Shown: piece after piece, positions 12,347 through 21,359 of the stretch
How positions within the stretch are numbered: the stretch's first letter is position 1
Layout of the letters: each line of letters starts with the position of its first letter
Origin: Streptomyces sp. TN58
GTDB lineage: Bacteria; Actinomycetota; Actinomycetes; Streptomycetales; Streptomycetaceae
Direction of reading: 5' to 3'
Assembly (NCBI RefSeq): GCF_001941845.1
Contig: NZ_CP018870.1
Location: 3,938,501-4,002,500, forward strand
DNA length: 64,000 bases
The notes under the pieces: generated by a model
The model's database searches: none
Told to the model about the DNA's origin: nothing
Seen by the model: the letters and a program-made list of their open reading frames with translations, nothing else
Position numbers and translations under genes: made by a program

Positions 12347-13063
12347 GTGACGGAGGCAGCTGAGCTTCCCGAGGCGCCCGAAGAGGCGCGCGCGGTGTTC
12401 GGTGAGTTTTTCCCGGAAGCTGTGCGGTATGCGGAGCTGCTCGCGGACGCGGGAGTCAAGCGCGGCCTGATCGGCCCGCGTGAGGTGCCGCGGCTGTGGG
12501 AGCGGCACCTGCTGAACTGCGCGGTGCTGTCGGAGGTGGTGCCCCAGGGCGTCACTGTCTGCGACGTGGGCTCCGGTGCGGGTCTGCCCGGCATCCCGCT
12601 GGCACTGGTACGCCGGGATCTCAAGATCACTCTGCTCGAACCGCTGCTGCGTCGGACGACCTTCCTCCAGGAGGCCGTGGAGCTGCTGGGGCTCGACCAC
12701 GTCACGGTGATGCGCGGGCGGGCCGAGGAGGTCCTCGGCAAGCTCCAGCCGGTGCATGTGGTGACGGCGCGCGCGGTGGCTCCACTGGACCGGCTGGCCG
12801 GCTGGGGCGTTCCCCTGCTGCGCCCGTACGGGGAGATGCTGGCGCTCAAGGGCGACACGGCCGAGGAGGAGCTGGTGTCGGCCAAGACGGCGCTGACCAA
12901 GCTCGGTGTGGTGAAGACCTCGGTGCTCCAGGTGGGCAAGGGCCTGGTGGACCCGTTGTCGACGGTGGTTCGAGTCGAGGTCGGAGAAAGCCCCGGTGGA
13001 GTGAGGTTCGCGGCCAAGCGGGCTAAGGCCGCCAGGGTGAGCCGGTCGCGTCGGCGTCGTTGA
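12347..13063 (+). CDS. rsmG: 16S rRNA (guanine-527-N7)-methyltransferase RsmG (GidB)
   Basis: A 238-residue SAM-dependent methyltransferase that modifies G527 of 16S rRNA; loss of this enzyme causes low-level streptomycin resistance in Streptomyces. The start is GTG 12347 with GGAAGGA 8 bases upstream; an earlier in-frame start at 12308 has no such site. Motifs: LWERHLLNCAVLSEVVP, then the SAM-binding VCDVGSGAGLPGIPLAL near residue 70, then VVTARAVAPLDRLAGW. The last 25 residues are Arg/Lys-rich. It sits between khpB and parA as in most bacteria. Confidence 0.95.
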   Translation: MTEAAELPEAPEEARAVFGEFFPEAVRYAELLADAGVKRGLIGPREVPRLWERHLLNCAVLSEVVPQGVTVCDVGSGAGLPGIPLALVRRDLKITLLEPLLRRTTFLQEAVELLGLDHVTVMRGRAEEVLGKLQPVHVVTARAVAPLDRLAGWGVPLLRPYGEMLALKGDTAEEELVSAKTALTKLGVVKTSVLQVGKGLVDPLSTVVRVEVGESPGGVRFAAKRAKAARVSRSRRRR

Positions 13064-13167
13064 TTTTCTGGCTCTGGGGGCCCACACGGAGATTTCGTCT
13101 GTGTTGGGCCCTATAGGTATGCATTTCGGAGTGTCGTAGAGGCCTGAAGACTCCCTCCGGGCATCGT

Positions 13168-13181
13168 GTTTCACGTGAAAC
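13168..13181. other. parS: parS site, upstream of parA
   Basis: Exact 14-bp palindrome GTTTCACGTGAAAC, the Streptomyces ParB binding site, in the rsmG-parA gap. Its sequence also creates a spurious in-frame ATG (MFHVK) upstream of the real parA start. Confidence 0.93.
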
Positions 13182-13327
13182 GTCGCTCTCTGCTGCACGG
13201 AATCATCAGCCGCGGTCGTGCGGCTGCGTCCCCCCTCCAGCGCAAGGACGCAGGGGGGACGGAGTTGTCCACATCGGTGGATTCATCCACAGGAGTACGG
13301 GCCCCGCTGGTTCGCGACCCTGGTGGC

Positions 13328-14416
13328 ATGGCAGGCTCTGTTCATCGCGAGCCAGATGCCGAGGAGAGTGACACCGTGCGGTCCGACGCCAACCTCGCGG
13401 GGCCGATGGCCGACCCGGTCCCCGGTCCCCGCTCAGAACCCGTGGGTGAGGATGTTTCACGTGAAACATCGCCCCCACCCCTCGTAGACAACGAGACCCC
13501 CATCGGTCGATCCGCCCAGCTGGCGGCCGAGGCCATGGGGCGCTCCGGTGTGGCCATGCCGCGCCCGGAAGAGACCCGCGTCATCGTCGTCGCCAACCAG
13601 AAGGGCGGCGTGGGTAAGACCACGACGACCGTGAATCTGGCGGCTTCGCTGGCCCTGAACGGGGCCCGGGTGCTCGTGGTCGACCTCGACCCGCAGGGGA
13701 ACGCGTCCACCGCTCTGGGCATCGACCACCACGCCGACGTGCCGTCCATCTACCACGTGCTCGTGGACAGCCGGCCTCTCATGGAGGTCGTCCAGCCCGT
13801 CGTGGACGTCGAGGGGCTCTTCTGTGCTCCGGCCACGATCGACCTGGCAGGCGCGGAGATCGAGCTGGTGTCGCTCGTGGCGAGGGAGAGCCGGCTTCAG
13901 CGGGCGATCCAGGCGTACGACCAGCCTCTCGACTACATCCTGATCGACTGCCCGCCCTCCCTCGGACTGCTGACGGTGAACGCTCTCGTGGCGGGCGCCG
14001 AGGTGCTGATTCCGATCCAGTGCGAGTACTACGCGCTGGAGGGTCTGGGCCAGCTGCTGCGCAATGTCGATCTGGTGCGGGCCCACCTGAACCCGGCCCT
14101 GCACGTGTCGACCATCCTGCTGACGATGTACGACGGCAGGACGCGGCTGGCCTCGCAGGTGGCGGAGGAGGTGCGCAGCCACTTCGGCAAGGAGGTGCTG
14201 CGGACGAGCATCCCCCGGTCGGTGCGAATTTCCGAAGCGCCGAGCTATGGGCAGACGGTGCTCACGTATGACCCGGGTTCCAGCGGTTCCCTCTCCTACA
14301 TGGAGGCGGCGCGAGAGATCGCGTATCGGGGAGTCGGTATGCGATACGAGTCCCAGCACGCCCACCTGGGCGCGGGCATGAACAGCACGCAGAGTGTGGC
14401 GGAGGGGATCCAGTGA
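13328..14416 (+). CDS. parA: Chromosome partitioning ATPase ParA
   Basis: A 362-residue Walker-type ATPase that, with ParB, segregates oriC regions during sporulation septation and positions the origin at hyphal tips. The chosen ATG ([10 protein letters not shown]) resembles the known Streptomyces N-terminus as I recall it; a longer frame from 13166 begins inside a parS site and is unlikely. About 85 residues of acidic/Pro-rich leader contain VSRETS encoded by a parS site. Then come the deviant Walker [22 protein letters not shown] (motif A') and [18 protein letters not shown] (Walker B). The stop overlaps the parB start by 4 bases. Confidence 0.95.
   Translation: MAGSVHREPDAEESDTVRSDANLAGPMADPVPGPRSEPVGEDVSRETSPPPLVDNETPIGRSAQLAAEAMGRSGVAMPRPEETRVIVVANQKGGVGKTTTTVNLAASLALNGARVLVVDLDPQGNASTALGIDHHADVPSIYHVLVDSRPLMEVVQPVVDVEGLFCAPATIDLAGAEIELVSLVARESRLQRAIQAYDQPLDYILIDCPPSLGLLTVNALVAGAEVLIPIQCEYYALEGLGQLLRNVDLVRAHLNPALHVSTILLTMYDGRTRLASQVAEEVRSHFGKEVLRTSIPRSVRISEAPSYGQTVLTYDPGSSGSLSYMEAAREIAYRGVGMRYESQHAHLGAGMNSTQSVAEGIQ
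13454..13467. other. parS: parS site inside parA
   Basis: Exact GTTTCACGTGAAAC within the parA leader, in the frame that encodes VSRET. It is flanked by AT dinucleotides that lengthen the palindrome to 20 bp. Confidence 0.93.
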
Positions 14417-15522
14417 GCGAGCGACGTAGAGGGCTGGGACGGGGGCTCGCTGCTCTGATCCCGCAGGCTCCCCAGGAGAAGACGCTGCCGACGGGCGGTG
14501 CCGGTTCCACCTCGCCGACAGCGGTACCGGAGCTGCCGTCCGAGCGCGGGATCGCGGCGGCGAAGCTCGCTGCGCTGGCGCAGGCCGACGTTTCACGTGA
14601 AACATCGCTGGCGGTCGTCACGGTGGACGAGCCGGCTACGGGGCCTGGACCGGAGTCGTCGGGGCCCGAGGCGAACACGGTGGCGGGAGCGATGTTCGCG
14701 GAGCTTCCGATGGACACGATCACGCCGAACCCGCGGCAGCCGCGCGAGGTGTTCGACGAAGACGCGCTCGCCGAGCTGGTGACCTCCATTCAGGAGGTGG
14801 GTCTGCTCCAGCCGGTGGTCGTGCGGCAGTCGGCTCCCGGCCGCTATGAGCTGATCATGGGTGAGCGGCGCTGGCGCGCCTGCCGGGAAGCAGGACTGGA
14901 GGCCATTCCGGCGATCATCCGCGCGACGGATGACGAGAAGCTCCTGCTGGATGCGCTCCTGGAGAACCTGCACCGGGCTCAGCTCAACCCGCTGGAAGAG
15001 GCTGCGGCCTACGACCAACTGCTCCAGGACTTCAACTGCACGCACGACCAGCTGGCCGACCGGATCGGTCGTTCGCGGCCCCAGGTCTCGAACACCCTGC
15101 GACTGCTGAAGCTGTCGCCTCCGGTGCAGCGTCGGGTTGCCGCCGGTGTGCTCTCCGCGGGGCACGCCCGGGCACTGCTCTCGGTGGAGGACTCTGCGGA
15201 GCAGGACAAGCTGGCGCATCGCATCGTGGCCGAGGGCTTGTCCGTGCGCGCTGTCGAGGAGATCGTGACGCTGATGGCCTCGGAGCCGTCGAGCATGGTC
15301 AAGCCGAAGGGCCCGCGTGCCGGGGCCCGGGTCTCCCCGGCGCTCAGTGAGCTGGCGACGCGGCTGTCGGACCGCTTCGAGACCCGGGTGAAGGTGGATC
15401 TGGGCCAGAAGAAGGGCAAGATCACCGTCGAGTTCGCCTCGATGGAGGATCTGGAGCGAATTCTCGGGACGTTGGCGCCGGGTGAGGGCCGGGTGCTGGA
15501 TCAGGGCCTCGCCGGGGAGTGA
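14413..15522 (+). CDS. parB: Chromosome partitioning protein ParB
   Basis: A 369-residue ParB that binds parS, spreads as a CTP-dependent clamp and is moved by ParA. It starts at a GTG overlapping the parA stop (GTGA). The N-terminus [14 protein letters not shown] is the ParA-contact peptide. The nuclease-like CTPase fold carries [29 protein letters not shown] and [14 protein letters not shown]. The helix-turn-helix [23 protein letters not shown] follows, with a C-terminal dimerisation domain at the end. A parS site at 14590 lies in the disordered stretch between the N-terminal peptide and the CTPase domain. Confidence 0.96.
   Translation: MSERRRGLGRGLAALIPQAPQEKTLPTGGAGSTSPTAVPELPSERGIAAAKLAALAQADVSRETSLAVVTVDEPATGPGPESSGPEANTVAGAMFAELPMDTITPNPRQPREVFDEDALAELVTSIQEVGLLQPVVVRQSAPGRYELIMGERRWRACREAGLEAIPAIIRATDDEKLLLDALLENLHRAQLNPLEEAAAYDQLLQDFNCTHDQLADRIGRSRPQVSNTLRLLKLSPPVQRRVAAGVLSAGHARALLSVEDSAEQDKLAHRIVAEGLSVRAVEEIVTLMASEPSSMVKPKGPRAGARVSPALSELATRLSDRFETRVKVDLGQKKGKITVEFASMEDLERILGTLAPGEGRVLDQGLAGE
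14590..14603. other. parS: parS site inside parB
   Basis: Exact GTTTCACGTGAAAC in the linker of parB, again translated as VSRET. Confidence 0.93.
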
Positions 15523-15537
15523 TCTCCGGGTTGGCCG

Positions 15538-15577
15538 AGGGGCGGACCCTGCCGGGGTGAACCGGTGGTCCGCCCCT
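15538..15577 (+). terminator. Terminator after parB
   Basis: An 11-bp perfect stem (15538-15548 with 15567-15577) and 18-base loop begin 16 bases after the parB stop. The right arm is followed by TCGTCTTG rather than a long T run. It probably ends the parAB transcript. Confidence 0.6.
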
Positions 15578-15623
15578 TCGTCTTGCTGTCGAAGAACGAT
15601 GGACCAGTGGATACCATGCCGTC

Positions 15624-16241
15624 ATGGGTCGTCGGCTGGTACCGCTCACGCTGGACAACCTCCAGGATCTGCCCCGACGTTGCCGGTCCTGCGTCTTCTG
15701 GGAACTGGACCCGGTCAGCGGTGAGGCCGCCGTGAAGACGGGCACCTCGGCGACGGAGAAGGAGGCATGGATCTCCGCTGTCCTGCTGGAGTGGGGATCC
15801 TGCGGCCGCGTGGTCTATGTGGACGAGGTTCCGGTGGGCTTCGTCTTGTACGCCCCGCCGGCTTACGTCCCACGGGCCACTGCCTTCCCGACGAGCCCGG
15901 TCTCACCGGACGCCGTCCAGCTCATCACCGCGTGGATCATGCCGGGGTACCAGGGCCAGGGGCTGGGCCGGGTCATGGTGCAGACGGTGGCCAAAGACCT
16001 CCTGCGCAGGGGGTTCCGGGCGATCGAGGCCTTCGGAGACGCACAGTGGGAGGGGCCGGCCTGCCTGCTGCCGGCGGACCACCTCCTGGCCGTGGGGTTC
16101 AAGACGGTACGTCCGCACCCGGCCCACCCCCGACTGCGACTGGAACTGCGGTCCACCCTGTCCTGGAAGGAAGACGTTGAGCTGGCCCTGGACCGACTGC
16201 TGGGCGCGGCTCGCAAGGAGCCGGCGTTGCGTCCGCTCTGA
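15624..16241 (+). CDS. GNAT-family N-acetyltransferase
   Basis: A 205-residue protein with a GNAT fold: VVYVDEVPVGFVLYAPP (beta strands 2-4), then the acetyl-CoA loop TAWIMPGYQGQGLGRVMVQTVAKDLLRRG near residues 103-130, matching the family Q/R-x-x-G-x-G/A pattern (YQGQGLG), and a C-terminal HLLAVGFKTVRPHPAHPRLRLEL strand. The early segment CRSCVFWELDP has two cysteines three residues apart. Substrate is unknown. This gene conservatively separates parB from trxA in Streptomyces. It converges with trxA on a shared hairpin. Confidence 0.85.
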   Translation: MGRRLVPLTLDNLQDLPRRCRSCVFWELDPVSGEAAVKTGTSATEKEAWISAVLLEWGSCGRVVYVDEVPVGFVLYAPPAYVPRATAFPTSPVSPDAVQLITAWIMPGYQGQGLGRVMVQTVAKDLLRRGFRAIEAFGDAQWEGPACLLPADHLLAVGFKTVRPHPAHPRLRLELRSTLSWKEDVELALDRLLGAARKEPALRPL

Positions 16242-16255
16242 GCACCGAAAACGAG

Positions 16256-16287
16256 AACGGGCCCGCCCCACGAGGGGCGGGCCCGTT
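16256..16287. terminator. Bidirectional terminator overlapping a parS site
   Basis: A perfect 14-bp stem with a 4-base loop (ACGA) sits between the convergent GNAT gene and trxA. Its last three bases are the first three of the parS at 16285-16298. It can serve both genes. Confidence 0.75.
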
Positions 16288-16298
16288 TCACGTGAAAC
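16285..16298. other. parS: parS site at trxA 3' end
   Basis: Exact GTTTCACGTGAAAC, sharing GTT with the preceding terminator hairpin and ending 11 bases from the trxA stop. Confidence 0.93.
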
Positions 16299-16309
16299 AT
16301 CGGCCGTCG

Positions 16310-16651
16310 TCAGGCGGTCTTGACCTCGACGAAGTCGGAGAGGTCGCGCAGGATGGCGGCCTTCGGCTTCGCCCCGACGATCGTCTTGGCGACCTCGCCG
16401 CCCTGGTAGACGTTGAGCGTGGGGATGGACATGACGCCGTACTTGGCGGCTGTGGCCGGGTTCTCGTCGATGTTGAGCTTGACGATTTCGATCTGGTCGC
16501 CGTACTCGGCGGCGATGGCCTCCAGCGACGGGGCGATCTGGCGGCACGGGCCGCACCAGGCGGCCCAGAAGTCCACCAGTACGGGCTTGTCGCTCCTGAG
16601 GACCTCGGCGTCGAAGTCTGCGTCGGTCACGTTCTTGAGGGTGCCGGCCAC
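16310..16651 (-). CDS. trxA: Thioredoxin
   Basis: A 113-residue thioredoxin that reduces protein disulfides using electrons from TrxB. The active site WCGPC is in VDFWAAWCGPCRQIAPSLEAIA near residues 25-46, and the cis-proline loop is GVMSIPTLNVYQGGEV. The start chosen is GTG 16651 (VAGTLKNVTD), because AAGGAGG stands 5 bases before it; an ATG seven codons upstream would overlap that site. It follows trxB by 58 bases on the same strand and is probably cotranscribed from the sigma-R-type promoter upstream of trxB. Confidence 0.95.
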   Translation of the reverse strand: MAGTLKNVTDADFDAEVLRSDKPVLVDFWAAWCGPCRQIAPSLEAIAAEYGDQIEIVKLNIDENPATAAKYGVMSIPTLNVYQGGEVAKTIVGAKPKAAILRDLSDFVEVKTA

Positions 16652-16709
16652 GGCGGCCTCCTTGTTCTTCATGCGGGGTGGGGTGTGGGGCGGTGCGGTA
16701 TCAGGCTGT

Positions 16710-17672
16710 TCAGACCGCTGCGTGAGCCGCCTTCTCGGCGTCCGCGAGGGCCGCGAGGAAGCGCTCGGCGTCGAGGGCGGCCGAGCAACCGGTGCCGGCG
16801 GCGGTGATGGCCTGACGGTAGGTGTGGTCCACGACGTCGCCGGCGCCGAACACTCCGGTGACGCTGGTCCGGGTGGAGGGGGCGTCGACCTTGAGGTAGC
16901 CCTCGTCGTCGAGGTCCAGCTGGTCCTTGAACAACTCGGTGCGCGGGTCGTGGCCTACGGCGATGAAGAGGCCGGTCACGGGCAGCTCGGAGGTCTCACC
17001 GGTCTTGGTGTTCCGCAGGGTGAGGCCGGAAAGCTTCTGCTCGCCGTGGATCTCGGCGACCTCGCTGTCCCAGGCGAACTTGATCTTGGGGTCGGCGAAG
17101 GCGCGGTCCTGCATCGCCTTCGAGGCGCGCAGGCTGTCACGGCGGTGGACGATCGTGACGGACTTGGCGAACCGGGAGAGGAAGGTGGCCTCCTCGATCG
17201 CGGTGTCGCCGCCGCCGACGACGGCGATGTCATGGTCCTTGAAGAAGAAGCCGTCGCAGGTGGCGCACCAGGAGACACCGCGGCCGGAGAGTGCGTCCTC
17301 GTTGGGCAGGCCGAGCTTGCGGTGCTGCGAGCCGGTGGTCACGATGACGGCCTTGGCACGGTGCACCGCGCCGGCGGTGTCGGTGACGGTCTTGATCTCA
17401 CCGGTGAGGTCCACGGAGACGATGTCGTCCGGGACCAGCTCGGCGCCGAAGCGCTCGGCCTGGGCACGCATGTTGTCCATGAGGTCCGGGCCCATGATGC
17501 CGTCCTGGAAGCCCGGGAAGTTCTCCACGTCGGTGGTGTTCATCAGGGCGCCACCGGCGGTGACGGCGCCTTCGAAGACCAGCGGCTTGAGCGAAGCGCG
17601 TGCGGTGTACAGGGCGGCGGTGTAACCGGCCGGCCCGGAGCCGATGATGATCACGTTTCGAACGTCGCTCAC
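16710..17672 (-). CDS. trxB: Thioredoxin-disulfide reductase
   Basis: A 320-residue flavoenzyme that passes electrons from NADPH to thioredoxin. Motifs: N-terminal FAD-binding [19 protein letters not shown], redox-active [13 protein letters not shown] (CATC), NADPH-binding [15 protein letters not shown], and C-terminal [34 protein letters not shown]. The start is GTG 17672, preceded by GAGGAAG at 7 bases; a longer open frame to 17861 is not supported. The promoter at 17742-17768 predicts induction by disulfide stress. Confidence 0.96.
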   Translation of the reverse strand: MSDVRNVIIIGSGPAGYTAALYTARASLKPLVFEGAVTAGGALMNTTDVENFPGFQDGIMGPDLMDNMRAQAERFGAELVPDDIVSVDLTGEIKTVTDTAGAVHRAKAVIVTTGSQHRKLGLPNEDALSGRGVSWCATCDGFFFKDHDIAVVGGGDTAIEEATFLSRFAKSVTIVHRRDSLRASKAMQDRAFADPKIKFAWDSEVAEIHGEQKLSGLTLRNTKTGETSELPVTGLFIAVGHDPRTELFKDQLDLDDEGYLKVDAPSTRTSVTGVFGAGDVVDHTYRQAITAAGTGCSAALDAERFLAALADAEKAAHAAV

Positions 17673-17741
17673 GGGTTTCTTCCTCGTCTCTGCGGACTGC
17701 GTGCTGCCTACCGGGGGCCGGTGCGGACTCTCACCCCACCC

Positions 17742-17768
17742 AACGGATCCTACGGCGCCCGCATTCCC
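17742..17768 (-). promoter_or_regulatory. Sigma-R-type promoter of trxBA
   Basis: On the minus strand the sequence GGGAAT, exactly 18 bases, then GTTG matches the sigma-R (SigR) consensus. It lies 70-95 bases before the trxB start. trxBA is a known sigma-R target in S. coelicolor, so the identification rests on both sequence and precedent. Confidence 0.85.
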
Positions 17769-17794
17769 CACCTGGCGCAGTGGACCTGAACGGG

Positions 17795-18721
17795 TCAGCT
17801 TCGCGGATAGCTGTCTTTCAGGAGGACCTTTCCGGGGGTGGCCGAGCCGGTGCTCTCGCACGTGGTGTCGACGAGGTAGGCATCCACGCGTGAGGCGTCC
17901 CCCGGGTCCGGCAGGACGAGGAGGAGGACGGCGGTGCCCTGGTAGCTGCCGCGTTCGGCGGCGAGCGGTGCGTCGGAGCGGCCGGTCGCGTCCTGGACAC
18001 AGGCGGGCACCTGCGGCGCCACCCTCTTGCCGCCGGGAGCCACACCGGGAGCGCCGGTGGCCTCCTCCATCCCGAAAGTGTTGTTCTGCTCGCCGGAGGG
18101 GGCGGTTTTTGCAGCCGTTCCGGGAGCGATGAGCCGCTGGACGCTGTCCGGGAGGCTCTGCGCGGTATAGGTGCCTCCGGCGGGTGCGCTGACGGGAGGA
18201 TGGGCGGCGGAGTCGGAAGCCGCGGTGTTGGGGTGGGGAGTGCCGGAGAAGTCGACGAAGAGGAAGAGGCCGAGTGCGCAGACGGCTGCGCCGGCCAGGC
18301 CGCCGAGGACGGCGATCCGGCGGCGTGCGCGGCGCCGCCCGGGACCGGTTGGGCCGCTCGGGTGGCCGGCCGGCGACGTTTCACGTGAAACGTCACGGCC
18401 CGTCGGACGGGGACGGGGAGCCGTTGAGGTCTGTTCCCGTGGTTGGGTCGCGTCGAGGAGGGCCTCGGCGGCGAGGGCCGCGTCGATCCGTCCGGCGATG
18501 TCACCGGGCATTCGGGCAGGCCCGGGGAGGGTGCCGAGGAGGCCGCGGATCTCCTGCAGGGAGGAGTGGACGTCGGCACACAGTTCGCAGCTGTCGAGGT
18601 GACGGCGGATCTCCGCGGTTCGGGACGGGGAGAGCAGCCCTTCGGTCAGGTCGGAGATCTCCGAGACGTCCGGGTGCCGGATCGTGCCGGTCGTGCCGGG
18701 CGTGCCAGTCGCAGGGCTCAC
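17795..18721 (-). CDS. Zinc-finger anti-sigma factor, partner of SigM
   Basis: A 308-residue membrane protein. The N-terminal zinc-finger anti-sigma motif HxxxCxxC is seen at His41, Cys45, Cys48 ([13 protein letters not shown]). A single transmembrane helix at about 135-158 ([20 protein letters not shown]) is followed by an extracytoplasmic domain of some 150 residues. The GTG start overlaps the sigM stop by 4 bases, strong evidence that it restrains SigM. Just before the membrane helix a parS site is read as VSRET. The signal sensed is unknown. Confidence 0.85.
   Translation of the reverse strand: MSPATGTPGTTGTIRHPDVSEISDLTEGLLSPSRTAEIRRHLDSCELCADVHSSLQEIRGLLGTLPGPARMPGDIAGRIDAALAAEALLDATQPREQTSTAPRPRPTGRDVSRETSPAGHPSGPTGPGRRRARRRIAVLGGLAGAAVCALGLFLFVDFSGTPHPNTAASDSAAHPPVSAPAGGTYTAQSLPDSVQRLIAPGTAAKTAPSGEQNNTFGMEEATGAPGVAPGGKRVAPQVPACVQDATGRSDAPLAAERGSYQGTAVLLLVLPDPGDASRVDAYLVDTTCESTGSATPGKVLLKDSYPRS
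18378..18391. other. parS: parS site inside the anti-sigma gene
   Basis: Exact GTTTCACGTGAAAC inside the coding sequence, in the linker before the membrane helix; flanking GAC/GTC lengthen the palindrome to 20 bp. Confidence 0.93.
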
Positions 18722-19416
18722 GGTCGTCCACCTCCGCCCTTCACAGCATCTGGGTCTGGTTGCCTGGGTCCTGCCGCTGGTGGGACGGGCGTGCCCGGCG
18801 TCCGGTTCCTTCCCCGCCCGGTGGCGGTGTTATCCCCGGCATTCGTGCGCAGATGAGTGAGGAGCGGCAGGAGTTTCGCCCGACCGCGGGCGCACCGGCT
18901 CTTCACCGTGCCAGTGGGCACGTCGAGGATGTCTGCGGCTTCGGCGACGGGGTATCCCTGCATGTCGACGAGGACCAGCGCGGCCCGCTGCTCGTCCGGG
19001 AGGGTCCTGAGAGCGGCCAGGAGCTGACGGTGGAGGTCCTGGCGCTCCGCGGGTGCGTCGGCGGACTCGTGGGGCTCCAGAAGGCGCTCCAGGCGCTCCG
19101 TGTCGTCCAGGGGTGTCGTTCTGCGCGAGGCGGCCTTGCGGGCACGGTCGAGGCAGGCGTTGACGGTGATCCGGTGCAGCCAGGTGGTGACGGCGGATTC
19201 CCCGCGGAAGGTGTGCGCGGCCCGGTACGCGGAGACCAGGGCGTCCTGCACGGCGTCCGCGGCCTCCTCCCGGTCCCCCAGCGTCCGCAGCGCCACGGCC
19301 CACAACCGGTCCCGATGCCGCCGCACGAGCTCCCCGAACGCATCGGGGTCACCGGCCACGTGCCGATCCAGGAGCTCCCGGTCGGTGTGCCCCTCCGTGG
19401 TTCCTTCTCGCATCAC
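18718..19416 (-). CDS. sigM: ECF RNA polymerase sigma factor SigM
   Basis: A 232-residue ECF sigma factor. Region 2 runs from RELLDRHVAGDPDAFGELVRRH to YRAAHTFRGESAVTTWLHRI (about residues 13-82). Region 4 holds LRTLPDEQRAALVLVDMQGY and the helix-turn-helix VAEAADILDVPTGTVKSRCARGRAKL. The C-terminal 45 residues are Pro/Gly/Arg-rich. The position between trxB and the murJ cluster matches sigM of S. coelicolor (also of mycobacteria). It is followed by its anti-sigma gene with overlapping codons. The 104-base upstream gap should hold its promoter; I could not define it. Confidence 0.9.
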   Translation of the reverse strand: MMREGTTEGHTDRELLDRHVAGDPDAFGELVRRHRDRLWAVALRTLGDREEAADAVQDALVSAYRAAHTFRGESAVTTWLHRITVNACLDRARKAASRRTTPLDDTERLERLLEPHESADAPAERQDLHRQLLAALRTLPDEQRAALVLVDMQGYPVAEAADILDVPTGTVKSRCARGRAKLLPLLTHLRTNAGDNTATGRGRNRTPGTPVPPAAGPRQPDPDAVKGGGGRP

Positions 19417-19520
19417 ACCCTGCTTCCTCCCCGGACGGAGACTAGGTGCGTCAGCCGGGCGCGTAAAGAATCACGCGGCCCGGCCGCATACCGCGCCGCG
19501 TGCAGCCGAGGCGCATGTGC

Positions 19521-21242
19521 TCATGACGCGGGGCCGAGCACCTTGATCTCACTGATCCCGCCGCGATATCCCCCACCGGAAGCGGGCAGCTCCGTGACAT
19601 GGATCAGCACATAGCGCGTGCGGATCGGCTTCTCCAGCGCTGGCTGGAGCTTCTTGTCAGTCCGCTCCAGCTTGGTGATCCGCTGGGCGAAGGCGGCGAC
19701 GGAGTTTGGGCTCGTGGCCTCCGGGGCTGCGGCGAGCACCTCTACCGTCTGCCCCCCCACGTACATGTCGACGTCGAGCCCCGACACGTCCCTGACTTCG
19801 CCCAGGTCGACGATGATTCCGCTGCCGTCGTTCTCCTGCTCCAGGCGTCCGAAGTTGGCGTAGTTGTAGTACTCGGGGGTGATCCAGGCGGATTCCTGAT
19901 CACCGTCGATGGTCTTCGGGGCCAATGCCGGCTTCACCGAACCCCCGAGAACGGAGGCGTCTCGAATCTTCAGGGCCTCCGCAGGCACGGTCTCCTTCGG
20001 GTTGTCGTCCGTGCCCGGCTTGGTGGTGTTGGTGGTGCCGCTGTTGCCCTTCTGGGTGCCGCGTTCCAGGAGGGTGTCGGCCAGCTGCCAGCTGCCCAGG
20101 CCGAGGGCGGCGATGAGCAGGGCGGCGACACCCCACTTGAGCGCGCGGCCGGTACGGCTCTGCAGGGGCGGCGGCGGGGGCGCGACGGGCATGCTCTGGA
20201 CGGTGGTCACACCGGGAGGCGTGGTGCGGCCGTAGCTGCCCTGCTGGTAGGTGGTGTGCTGGTACTCCGGCGGAGCCGTGAACGCGGGCTCCGGCGGCCG
20301 GATGCGGGGCATCGCCGCCACCGCCTTGGACAGTTCCTCCGGGGTGGTGCAGGCCGGCTCCTGGCGGGAGGCGGTGGCCCCGTCGTTGGCGAGCGCGCGC
20401 ATGGCGAGCTCGCCCAGGCCCCGGTGGACGCCTGCGCGGACCTGGTCGGGGGCGATCAGGCCGACCCCCTTGGGCAGGCCGGCGAGGCCGTACGCGTCGC
20501 TCTCGTACGGCCAGCGCTGCGTCAGGGCGGCGTACAGCAGGGCGCCGATGGCTTCGGTGTCGGCACGCTGCGGGGTCTCGCTGGTGATGCCGCGCAGCGC
20601 CGCGTTGACGGCCAGGCCGCGAATGCGCCACTGGCCCGTGGATGTACGCAGTATCGCGCTCGGCGTAAGCCGCAGGTGGGCCAGGCCCTCGCGGTGCGCG
20701 GCGGCCATCGCCTGGGAGACCTGGCTGACGAGCTGGTAGGCCTCATGGGCCTCCAGCGGGCCCGCGGCGAGCAGAGCGGTGAGCTCGGTGGCATCGGGCA
20801 GCCACTCGTGGACGACGTAGACGAGGTCGTTCTCCTCCACGGCGTCGAGCACCTGGACGAACCGCGGGTCGCCGAGGAGGGCGGACGAGCGGGCGGCGGC
20901 CAGGACGGAGCGAGCCCGCGAGTGGTCGGCGGGCATCAGGTGCACACCCACGGCGCGGCGCAGCTTCTCGTCCATCGCGCGCCAACTGCTGAATCCGTCC
21001 ACACGGGTGACGCACTCTTCCAGCCGGTAGCGTCTGGCGAGCTTGTGGCCGCTGTGGAGTTCGGGTGCGGCCGTGGAGGCCGGGTTCGTGCGTTCGCCGT
21101 CCTTTTCGGGCATGGGTCCGTCCGCGGCTCGTCCGTTCTGGGTGTCCACCCCGTCGGACGTGGCCTGTGCCGCCTGAGCGGCAGACGGCTCGTCGCCGTC
21201 GTTGTCAGCCACGTCGACGGCAGCCGTGCTACGTTCCGCCAC
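19521..21242 (-). CDS. Membrane pseudokinase with C-terminal discoidin-like domain (MurJ-associated)
   Basis: About 573 residues from GTG 21242 (VAERSTAAVDVADN); in-frame starts at 21296 and 21311 are alternatives. Residues 75-330 have a Ser/Thr kinase-like fold, but catalytic residues are gone: AVGVHLMP replaces the VAIK lysine, HLRLTPSAIL replaces HRDLKPxN, and RGL stands for DFG. A Pro-rich linker precedes one membrane helix (WGVAALLIAALGLGSWQLA). The outer C-terminal domain of about 150 residues (SVLGGSVKPALAPKTIDGDQ to GGYRGGISEIKVL) resembles discoidin/F5-8C sugar-binding folds. In mycobacteria comparable parts are fused to MurJ; here they form a separate gene next to murJ. Confidence 0.85.
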   Translation of the reverse strand: MAERSTAAVDVADNDGDEPSAAQAAQATSDGVDTQNGRAADGPMPEKDGERTNPASTAAPELHSGHKLARRYRLEECVTRVDGFSSWRAMDEKLRRAVGVHLMPADHSRARSVLAAARSSALLGDPRFVQVLDAVEENDLVYVVHEWLPDATELTALLAAGPLEAHEAYQLVSQVSQAMAAAHREGLAHLRLTPSAILRTSTGQWRIRGLAVNAALRGITSETPQRADTEAIGALLYAALTQRWPYESDAYGLAGLPKGVGLIAPDQVRAGVHRGLGELAMRALANDGATASRQEPACTTPEELSKAVAAMPRIRPPEPAFTAPPEYQHTTYQQGSYGRTTPPGVTTVQSMPVAPPPPPLQSRTGRALKWGVAALLIAALGLGSWQLADTLLERGTQKGNSGTTNTTKPGTDDNPKETVPAEALKIRDASVLGGSVKPALAPKTIDGDQESAWITPEYYNYANFGRLEQENDGSGIIVDLGEVRDVSGLDVDMYVGGQTVEVLAAAPEATSPNSVAAFAQRITKLERTDKKLQPALEKPIRTRYVLIHVTELPASGGGYRGGISEIKVLGPAS

Positions 21243-21359
21243 CGTCGTTCCCGCCTCCCCATCCGTTGCGCGCTGTAGGCCAGTCTGCGAAGCCATGCCA
21301 ATTGTGCCCACAGTCCGACGCTATGCACGACACACGAAAGGGGGCGACGGTTGTGCGCA

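Noticed and set aside
13166..13327. Longer parA N-terminus beginning MFHVK
   Set aside because: The start lies in a parS site; the same MFHVK start appears at almost every parS, so it comes from the DNA motif and not a gene. The ATG at 13328 has the better N-terminus.
15903..16556. Open frame antisense across GNAT and trxA
   Set aside because: Spans a terminator hairpin and a parS site and has no family features; shadow of the real genes.
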